Shown here: positions 1 through 4,938 of the stretch, piece after piece
How the letters are laid out: every line of letters starts with the position of its first letter
Numbering within the stretch: the stretch's first letter is position 1
From: G039029935 sp039029935
GTDB lineage: Bacteria; Chloroflexota; Anaerolineae; Caldilineales; Caldilineaceae
DNA length: 7,184 nucleotides
Direction: 5' to 3'
NCBI GenBank assembly: GCA_039029935.1
Contig: JBCCFC010000707.1
Location: 1-7,184, forward strand
The notes under the pieces: model-generated
What the model saw: the letters and a program-made list of their open reading frames with translations, nothing else
Database searches by the model: none
Told to the model about the DNA's origin: nothing
Translations under genes and position numbers: made by a program

Positions 1-111
1 CCTGACCCTGATATTTGGGGTCCTACTTTAGACACTATTTTCGAGGAACCCGCTGACACGCAAGCGGAGCAAAACGAGAAAATTGGTCAGACCAATTTCT
101 ACTGCGTGTAA
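1..111 (+). CDS. C-terminal end of an unidentified protein (5' end outside window)
   Basis: The frame starting at base 1 is open from the window edge to a TAA at 109-111 and gives the last 36 residues of a protein that begins to the left. The tail is acidic and polar (it contains IFEEPADTQAEQNE) and ends in NFYCV. I recognise no family from this fragment. It lies 95 nt upstream of the C11 peptidase gene on the same strand, so it may be the first gene of the same cluster, possibly a sensor or switch, but that is only inferred from position. A near-perfect palindrome (80-98) lies within its last codons. An overlapping minus-strand frame (35-241) has no ribosome binding site or recognisable content and is less likely to be real. 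Confidence 0.5.
   Translation, partial: PDPDIWGPTLDTIFEEPADTQAEQNEKIGQTNFYCV
80..98. promoter_or_regulatory. Perfect palindrome resembling a GntR/FadR-family operator
   Basis: AAATTGGTCAGACCAATTT is a perfect 9+1+9 inverted repeat. Its core TTGGTnnnACCAA matches the operator type known for FadR-subfamily GntR regulators such as PdhR and LldR (ATTGGTnnnACCAAT). It lies about 110 nt upstream of the C11 peptidase start, inside the last codons of the preceding gene. No T-run follows, so it is not an intrinsic terminator. Its role as an operator is inferred from similarity alone. Confidence 0.4.
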
Positions 112-154
112 TCTCTAATGCCGGATTTCCCGTGTACAACCCGCAATAGAGATT
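110..154. repeat. 8-bp inverted repeat in the gap before the C11 gene
   Basis: AATCTCTA (110-117) and TAGAGATT (147-154) are exact reverse complements separated by 29 nt. The left arm overlaps the stop codon of the upstream gene. No T-tract follows. It could be a regulatory dyad or a weak RNA hairpin; the long loop makes chance occurrence possible. Confidence 0.3.
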
Positions 155-182
155 GTTAACTCCGCGATACTGTGGGTATTTT
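153..182 (+). promoter_or_regulatory. Possible sigma-70-like promoter for the peptidase cluster
   Basis: TTGTTA (153-158) and TATTTT (177-182) are separated by 18 nt and resemble -35 and -10 boxes. They sit 25 nt before the ATG of the C11 gene, which would leave a very short leader. Neither box is a close match to consensus, so the call is weak. Confidence 0.3.
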
Positions 183-206
183 ATTCTATTGTAAAGGGAA
201 ATATGC

Positions 207-1466
207 ATGAGCGGAACCACATCAATGACCATTTTCCCCAAAAAGGCATGGACCGTTCTCGTCTATATAGCGGGTGATAACAACTTGGATCCCTATGCAC
301 GGAAAGGGTTCTCCAAGATGCGCTGGCTTCCATCCGATGAACATCTGCACATTGTCGCTCAATTTGATGGCCGTGGTGACCATACATATCGTTACCGATT
401 CGCGCGACTCAAGCAAGAGCAGATTGGGCCACCCCTTGATGATATCAACACAGGCGACCCCAAGGAACTGACACGATTTATCAACTGGGGACAGACGCAC
501 TTCCCCGCAGAGAAAACCGCGTTAATCATCTGGAATCATGGTACGGGGATTAAAAATTTACCTGCCAACTTTGACTATGCATCCATTCGCTCCCGTGAAA
601 CAGAGCAGTCAAAGATCGAACTCCAACGGACACTGTTTGATGCCACCCTGCATAAACTGAGTCAACGGCAACCTCGACTGCGTGGCATTGCCATAGACGC
701 CACCGCCAGAGACTATCTGGATACACAGGAACTTGCCAGTGCATTGGCCGCTGCCCAGCAAGACAATCGCAAACTTGACCTCATCGGTTTTGATGCCTGC
801 TTGATGAATATACTCGAAATTGCCTATGAGATACACGACTATGCCCACTTCATGGTCGGCTCCCAAGAGACCGCATCCGGTAGTGGATGGCCGTATGACA
901 AAATTTTCACAGCGTTAGCCGCAGCCCCAGAGATGACGGCCAAACAACTTGGGGAAACCGTTGTGCATGAGTATAGCCGAGCAACAGGCAAAGAAATGCG
1001 TGGGCGCGCATCTCCCTATACACAGGCTGTGCTTGATTTAGGCCAAACCTCGCAAACGTACACACTGATTGAAACATTGTCCAATGCGCTGCTTGTTCCT
1101 GAAATCAGCAGTCATGGTGTCTTCGAATATGCGCTGAGACAGATGGCAAACGAAGTCAAACGCTTTCAGGACCGTGATCTCGCCGATTTAGGTCATTGGT
1201 GTGAGCTTCTACACAGCAAAACCAACGGCCCTATGAATAAAACCTTTCGTGAACCGCTCAATGCATTGATCAGCCATTTAGAACCCGGTGCGGGCGTGGT
1301 TGTGGTGGCCGATGCACATGGCGGGAATGACATGGATACCATCAATGGGCTGTCTATCTACTGGCCGAATCAAACCATTATCGACATTTATGATGATTTG
1401 CGCTTTGCCCAATCCCGCTGGGGTGAATTGGCAAAGCGAAATATTGAATTGCAAGAACGGAGCTAA
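207..1466 (+). CDS. C11 (clostripain-family) cysteine peptidase
   Basis: This is a cysteine endopeptidase of MEROPS family C11 (clan CD, caspase-like fold); characterised members cut after Arg or Lys. The 419-residue protein opens the domain with WTVLVYIAGDNNLD (15-28), the family's first core strand. The catalytic His111 sits in IIWNHGTG and the catalytic Cys198 in LIGFDACLMN. GSQETASGSGWPYD (218-231) is the usual loop after the cysteine. VVVADAHGGNDMDTINGLS (364-382) and SIYWP near the C-terminus are also typical. There is no signal peptide or membrane segment, so it should be cytoplasmic, unlike secreted clostripain. The ATG at 207 is chosen because AAAGGGA (193-199) lies 7 nt upstream; the in-frame ATG at 225 has no such site. 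The caspase gene starts 2 nt after its stop, implying one transcript. Actual specificity and autoprocessing cannot be read from the sequence. Confidence 0.93.
   Translation: MSGTTSMTIFPKKAWTVLVYIAGDNNLDPYARKGFSKMRWLPSDEHLHIVAQFDGRGDHTYRYRFARLKQEQIGPPLDDINTGDPKELTRFINWGQTHFPAEKTALIIWNHGTGIKNLPANFDYASIRSRETEQSKIELQRTLFDATLHKLSQRQPRLRGIAIDATARDYLDTQELASALAAAQQDNRKLDLIGFDACLMNILEIAYEIHDYAHFMVGSQETASGSGWPYDKIFTALAAAPEMTAKQLGETVVHEYSRATGKEMRGRASPYTQAVLDLGQTSQTYTLIETLSNALLVPEISSHGVFEYALRQMANEVKRFQDRDLADLGHWCELLHSKTNGPMNKTFREPLNALISHLEPGAGVVVVADAHGGNDMDTINGLSIYWPNQTIIDIYDDLRFAQSRWGELAKRNIELQERS
1458..1462 (+). promoter_or_regulatory. Ribosome binding site of the caspase gene inside the C11 3' end
   Basis: CGGAG lies 6 nt before the ATG at 1469 and within the last codons of the C11 gene. 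With only 2 nt between stop and start, this suggests translational coupling of the two peptidases and so near-equal production. Confidence 0.6.
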
Positions 1467-1468
1467 TC

Positions 1469-2416
1469 ATGTCAAACCGTGCGTTGCTGGTGGGGATCAA
1501 CGATTTTCTGGGTCGTCCCGGTTGGCGGCTTCGAGGCTGTCTCAACGATACCTGGGATATGCAGGCATTACTCCATGAAAATTATGGCTTTGAGCGTGAT
1601 GACATCCGACTGCTGCATAACCAAGAGGCAACCGCTGATGGCATCCGCACAGGGTTGGCGTGGCTCCTCAGCGATTATCAAGGAGATGGGGATGACACCC
1701 GCATCTTCCATTTTGCAAGTCACGGGACACAGGTCGAAGATGTGTCAGGGGATGAGTATGACTGTGCTGATGAGGTGATTGTGTCCTATGACCATCGCTT
1801 TAGTGAGCCGTTTTTAGATGATGAACTCAATGAGATTTTTTCCACCATCCCCGAACATGTTCATTTTACCTTTATTGCTGATTGCTGTCATAGTGGCACG
1901 ATTCAGCGATTTGTCTTGCCCAGTGAGAATCAGTCTGGCGAAGCAGAGGAACGAGTCTGCCGTAATCGAGCCGTACAACCACCTGTTGAGATGCAGCAGC
2001 GGATTTCCGAACGTATCACGCAACGTGACATTGCATTTGACGAATTTGTCGAAGAGGAGTTTGATGCCCTCGTAAAAAATACACCAAGTGAACAATTGCC
2101 GGAGATTATGCGCACGTTCAGAGAGGATGCACTGGCACAATTTAAGAGCAAATTCAATATCGCATCCGTAGACCGATGTATCCTCCTTGCCGCCTGTGAG
2201 GATGAGCAAACCGCAGCTGACGCCAAGATTGATGGTCAATATCGCGGCGCCCTCACATGGTCGCTTACCAAAGCTCTGCGAGAGTCAAGCGGCAGACTTA
2301 ATTATGTCGAGCTCATTCAGCTAATAGCGATTTACTTGTCTGATTTTGAACAGACGCCTCAATTAGAGTGTCCAGACTCATGGCGATATGAGCGGGTTTT
2401 TGCTCAAAAGGATTAA
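1469..2416 (+). CDS. C14 caspase/metacaspase-family cysteine peptidase
   Basis: This is a prokaryotic caspase-fold peptidase (Peptidase_C14, metacaspase-like), 315 residues. The p20-like part starts at RALLVGINDF (4-13) and contains the conserved GCLND (23-27). The catalytic His85 is in FHFASHGTQ. The acidic stretch SGDEYDCADE (93-102) corresponds to the metacaspase GDE-DG-DE segment, which helps form the basic-residue S1 pocket. The catalytic Cys140 is in ADCCHSG. Residues about 150-232 form a charged, probably helical insertion, followed by a p10-like part with ILLAACEDEQTAAD (238-251) and GALTWSLTKAL (260-270). No signal peptide or membrane segment is visible, so it should be cytoplasmic. 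Metacaspases usually cut after Arg or Lys, the same preference as C11 enzymes, so the two may share or process each other's substrates; that is inference. A Pepco-like frame follows directly, with no room for a promoter. Confidence 0.95.
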   Translation: MSNRALLVGINDFLGRPGWRLRGCLNDTWDMQALLHENYGFERDDIRLLHNQEATADGIRTGLAWLLSDYQGDGDDTRIFHFASHGTQVEDVSGDEYDCADEVIVSYDHRFSEPFLDDELNEIFSTIPEHVHFTFIADCCHSGTIQRFVLPSENQSGEAEERVCRNRAVQPPVEMQQRISERITQRDIAFDEFVEEEFDALVKNTPSEQLPEIMRTFREDALAQFKSKFNIASVDRCILLAACEDEQTAADAKIDGQYRGALTWSLTKALRESSGRLNYVELIQLIAIYLSDFEQTPQLECPDSWRYERVFAQKD

Positions 2417-2556
2417 ATCACGGCTCGGTTGGCGATAACTTACTTGATGTTTTTCTAACCTCCACAAACCGAGACGGTGGTGATGGAGTTTCGGTATCCA
2501 CTGGTGGTACGGATTCTACAGACTCCACTTGTGCAAACTCCGTTGGAGCCATTGGC
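2417..2556 (+). other. Coding-like, start-less N-terminal half of the Pepco-like gene
   Basis: The frame of the small downstream gene is open from 2392. From about 2437 it reads like the domain's N-terminal strand and linker: NLLDVFLTSTNRDGGDGVSV followed by a Gly/Ser/Thr-rich stretch and IGLRGPDG. Yet there is no ATG, GTG, TTG or CTG in this frame between the stop at 2389 and TTG 2557. ATG 2447 lies in another frame and hits TAA 2456 after three codons. A single extra T in the T5 run (2450-2454), or a -1 slip on GTTTTTC, would join ATG 2447 to the open frame. The purine-rich AAAAGGAT (2406-2413) could serve as a Shine-Dalgarno for a nearby start. I see this as real coding sequence with an unusual, lost or misread start. 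Confidence 0.5.
2421..2476 (+). repeat. Inverted repeat bracketing the expected start of the Pepco-like gene
   Basis: CGGCTCGGTT (2421-2430) and AACCGAGACG (2467-2476) pair at 9 of 10 positions around a 36-nt loop. The loop contains the only ATG in this gap (2447) and a run of five T (2450-2454). In mRNA it could mask or shape initiation of the third gene. It might also be chance, since the loop is long. Confidence 0.35.
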
Positions 2557-2817
2557 TTGCGTGGACCGGATGGGTCCCAAGCACGAAAATTAATTGGCAA
2601 AAATATCCCTATCGAAAAGCTTCAAGAGAGCTATACTCGCTTTATGCAAAGTTTGCATAGCATTCTAAGCATCGAGGAACAGACGGTTGGTGATTTGGTA
2701 CTGGATGAAGTGACCTTTAGTGCAGAGATTGGGGCGGACGGTGAGTTTAAGCTCCTGGACACTGGCGTTGGGGTATCAGTGTCGAGCGGAGTGACGTTTA
2801 TGTTGCGGCGAAAGTAA
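2557..2817 (+). CDS. Pepco-like small adaptor domain protein (probably longer at the N-terminus)
   Basis: The 86 residues from TTG 2557 fit a small domain with an amphipathic helix (IEKLQESYTRFMQSLHSIL) and then a beta-rich end: LDEVTFSAEI, GEFKLLDTGVGVSV and GVTFMLRRK. This pattern matches what I remember of Pepco, the peptidase-co-occurring domain of bacterial conflict systems (described by Aravind and colleagues), which accompanies caspase-like peptidases; related Trypco domains accompany trypsin-like ones. Its proposed role is as an adaptor linking a peptidase effector to its controller. Position immediately after a caspase gene supports the call. TTG 2557 is the first standard start but has no Shine-Dalgarno and would cut off the domain's first strand, so the true product probably begins near 2440. 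A profile match (Pfam Pepco) was not run; I rely on pattern memory. Confidence 0.6.
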   Translation: MRGPDGSQARKLIGKNIPIEKLQESYTRFMQSLHSILSIEEQTVGDLVLDEVTFSAEIGADGEFKLLDTGVGVSVSSGVTFMLRRK

Positions 2818-2823
2818 ATGTGT

Positions 2824-2879
2824 GTCGTCATCTTCCGACAGTTTTACCTCATCAGAACGGTCGGTTCGAAGATCACGAC
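2824..2879. terminator. Imperfect hairpin between convergent genes, possible bidirectional terminator
   Basis: GTCGTCATCTTC (2824-2835) pairs with GAAGATCACGAC (2868-2879) at 11 of 12 positions, and CCGAC (2835-2839) can continue the stem with GTCGG (2860-2864). It lies where the plus-strand peptidase cluster meets the minus-strand importer operon, 7 nt after the Pepco-like stop. Its right arm covers the stop codon of the DppC-type gene. There is no T-run on either side, so it would be an atypical terminator or an end-protecting structure. Confidence 0.4.
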
Positions 2880-3805
2880 TGTCTATGCTTTGGATCAATC
2901 GCATCACGCAACCCATCACCAATAAAGTTAATACAGAGGACCGCCAGTAGAATCATCACCGCTGGTGGAACCCATATCCAAGGACCATCTTGAAGCACGT
3001 CTAGGCTGCGGGCTGTTTCTAGCATGTTGCCCCAACTTGGTGTAGGTAGTGGAACGCCGACGCCCAGAAAGCTTAGACCCGCTTCAAGCAAAATGGCGCC
3101 ATTGACGGCAAAGGTGAGTGAGGCCAGTAGGGGGGCGACGACACCGGGCATGACATGAGAGAGGATGATGCGACGGTCGCGTGTCCCGATGGAACGCGAC
3201 GCCAGAACATAGGGCTGCTCACGGACGAGCAGTACTTGGCCTCGTACAAGCCGTGCCACATCGGGCCAGCTAAAGATGCCGATCAGGAGGATGACGTTGA
3301 GGATGTTTTGGCCGATAAAGGTGGCAACGGTGAGGATGATGACCACACGCGGAAAGGTCATGATCACGTCGGTAAAGCGCATGATGACCATATCGACCTT
3401 GCCTTTGTAATAGCCCGATAGCGAGCCAAGGATGATGCCGATGACGGTAGAGACAAAGGCGGCACTAAAGCCGACCGCGATGGAGACTCGTCCCCCATGC
3501 AAAGTACGGCTCCAGACATCACGGCCTACACGGTCTGTGCCAAAGAAATGCTCAAAACTCGGTGCTTGGAATTTATCCTTGAGGTTGAGCTCGTCGTAAG
3601 GATAGCGTTCAAAGAGGGGGGCGGCCAATGTCAGGAAGAGGATGATGGCGAGCAGGAGCAACCCGATCATTGCCAGCGGATGACGACGAAAACGACGCCA
3701 TGCCTGTCGGGCAGGTGATTCAGAGCGAACAGTCTGGTTGAGCGTTTCAGGGGATTCAGGTGGTATCCCTGATGACAAAGAGTGCGTACCTGTGCGAACC
3801 GTCAT
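2873..3805 (-). CDS. dppC: Peptide-type ABC importer permease, DppC/OppC family
   Basis: This is the second inner-membrane channel subunit of a dipeptide/oligopeptide (or nickel-type) ABC importer, 310 residues. A 40-residue polar leader precedes the OppC N-terminal segment RRFRRHPLAMIGLLLLAI and the first membrane helix (about 45-66). FGTDRVGRDVWSR (88-100) is the periplasmic signature of the family. The BPD_transp_1 region (about 107-300) holds the ATPase-coupling EAA loop at 202-221 (ASRSIGTRDRRIILSHVMPG). EAGLSFLGVGVPLPTPSWGNML (241-262) and the ending GDGLRDAIDPK are classic. Hydrophobic stretches fit six membrane helices. ATG at 3805 is preceded by GAGGT about 11 nt upstream, and the DppB-type gene ends 27 nt before, so they are co-transcribed. 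The substrate cannot be told from a permease; the gene symbol denotes family only. Confidence 0.93.
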   Translation of the reverse strand: MTVRTGTHSLSSGIPPESPETLNQTVRSESPARQAWRRFRRHPLAMIGLLLLAIILFLTLAAPLFERYPYDELNLKDKFQAPSFEHFFGTDRVGRDVWSRTLHGGRVSIAVGFSAAFVSTVIGIILGSLSGYYKGKVDMVIMRFTDVIMTFPRVVIILTVATFIGQNILNVILLIGIFSWPDVARLVRGQVLLVREQPYVLASRSIGTRDRRIILSHVMPGVVAPLLASLTFAVNGAILLEAGLSFLGVGVPLPTPSWGNMLETARSLDVLQDGPWIWVPPAVMILLAVLCINFIGDGLRDAIDPKHRQS

Positions 3806-3832
3806 AAAAAGCTGTACCTCACGAACTGTATC

Positions 3833-4789
3833 TCATGTGTCATAGCGAATTCTTGGATCAACAACGGCATACGTCAGGTCTGTGGCAAGATTAGCCAACA
3901 GTACCACAATTGCCGTCACCAGCATGATACCCATCACCATTGGGTAATCGCGCGCCGCCACTGCATCCACCAGCAGTGCCCCCATACCGGGCCAACTATA
4001 GATCGTTTCGATGAAGAGTGCCCCGGCCACCAGCGACCGCAGGCTTAGGCCAACGATGGTGACAACGGGGAGAATGGCGTTGCGAAAGATATGTCGCCAT
4101 GTAATCACACGTTCACGTAGCCCCTTGGCACGGGCGGTGCGTACATAATCTTCCTGCCGCACTTCCAGCACACTAAAGCGTGTGTAGCGCATAAAGGTGG
4201 CAATATTGAAGATGGCAAGTGTACCCGCTGGCAGCACCAGATGATAGAGCAAGTCAATCAAGGTTTTGTCTTGGCCGATGGTGCGCATCCCACCGGATGG
4301 AAACCAACCCAGTTTGACCGAAAAAATATAGAGACCAAAAATACCCGCAACAAAGGCAGGCATAGATATCCCCACAAAGGAGAGTCCAGTCAATGAAAAG
4401 TCCCAGAACGAATATTGGCGTAGACCGATGAAGATGCCGCATGAAACACCGACGAGAATGCCGATGGAGAGTGCAGTTCCCATAAGGATGAGTGTGCGTT
4501 GGATACGAATTTGTAGCACCTCGGCGACATCATCCCCATTCTTAAAGCGGAACCCCAAGTCCCCCTGTGCCGCCCGACCCAGCCACTTGACATAGCGGAC
4601 AGGCAGCGGATCGTTTAAGCCAAAGCGCTCCTCGACAAAGGCCAAATCTTCACGCGTAATGCCAATTTCCTCGTTGACATAAAAATCAACTGGATCGCCT
4701 GGCGCCAAATTGATCAGCAGGTAAATAATAACGGTGACAGCAAACAGGACTGGAATGTTGATGAGTACACGGCGTAGGAAGTATTGCAT
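3833..4789 (-). CDS. dppB: Peptide-type ABC importer permease, DppB/OppB family
   Basis: This is the first channel subunit of the same importer, 318 residues. It begins directly with the typical MQYFLRRVLINIPVLFAVTV, an uncleaved first helix (about 9-29), followed by LAPGDPVD (28-35). A periplasmic stretch carries RFGLNDPLPVRYVKWL (55-70) and GDLGFRF, the standard OppB N-terminal motifs. The transmembrane domain (about 98-310) includes the EAA loop DYVRTARAKGLRERVITWRH (214-233) running to RNAILP. FIETIYSWPGMGALLVDA (259-276) and the ending DLTYAVVDPRIRY are diagnostic. ATG 4789 has AAGGT at 4801-4805, 11 nt upstream, a rather long spacing. It lies 149 nt after the binding-protein gene, across a repeat hairpin, and heterodimerises with the DppC-type subunit. 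No mutation of a conserved residue is evident. Confidence 0.94.
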   Translation of the reverse strand: MQYFLRRVLINIPVLFAVTVIIYLLINLAPGDPVDFYVNEEIGITREDLAFVEERFGLNDPLPVRYVKWLGRAAQGDLGFRFKNGDDVAEVLQIRIQRTLILMGTALSIGILVGVSCGIFIGLRQYSFWDFSLTGLSFVGISMPAFVAGIFGLYIFSVKLGWFPSGGMRTIGQDKTLIDLLYHLVLPAGTLAIFNIATFMRYTRFSVLEVRQEDYVRTARAKGLRERVITWRHIFRNAILPVVTIVGLSLRSLVAGALFIETIYSWPGMGALLVDAVAARDYPMVMGIMLVTAIVVLLANLATDLTYAVVDPRIRYDT

Positions 4790-4823
4790 GTGGCTATGTT
4801 ACCTTGTCGCGGTGTTTAATATA

Positions 4824-4935
4824 TCAGTAGGTCAGTAAATCGGTATTCGGTAGGTCAGTGAATCGGTAAGTCGGTACTCAGAAACTGAATACCGACTTAC
4901 CGACCTACCGAATACCAGCCTACCGAATACCGATT
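4824..4935. repeat. Array of 7-8 nt repeats forming a long hairpin
   Basis: The gap is filled with units of the form CAGTAGGT, CAGTAAAT, CGGTATT, CGGTAGGT, CAGTGAAT, CGGTAAGT, CGGTACT, then the complementary units ACCGACTT, ACCGACCT, ACCGAAT, ACCAGCCT, ACCGAAT, ACCGATT. The arms 4864-4881 and 4885-4902 pair at 17 of 18 positions around a 3-nt loop. GGTATTCGGTAGGT (4842-4855) then pairs perfectly with 4903-4916 after an 8-nt bulge; alternatively 4838-4854 pairs perfectly over 17 bp with 4919-4935. No U-run follows in the minus-strand RNA. Sited between the binding-protein and permease genes, it most likely attenuates read-through or protects the upstream message from 3' exonucleases, as repeats do downstream of malE in enterobacteria. 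Confidence 0.8.
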
Positions 4936-4938
4936 ACG

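Noticed and set aside
203..205. ATG four bases ahead of the C11 start
   Set aside because: It is in another frame from the peptidase; the ATG at 207 has better Shine-Dalgarno spacing and opens the conserved protein.
35..241. Minus-strand 68-codon open frame upstream of the C11 gene
   Set aside because: No recognisable motif or Shine-Dalgarno; it overlaps the start of the C11 gene and the tail of the upstream plus-strand gene.
1814..2239. Minus-strand 141-codon open frame inside the caspase gene
   Set aside because: It lies entirely opposite well-conserved caspase coding sequence, has no family features and no ribosome binding site.
2858..2880. GGTTCGAAGATC resembling a tRNA T-arm
   Set aside because: No matching acceptor, D or anticodon arms surround it; the bases are better explained by the convergent hairpin and the permease 3' end.
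4824..4935. CRISPR array
   Set aside because: The units are only 7-8 nt, lack spacers of uniform length and invert in the middle; no cas gene is nearby.
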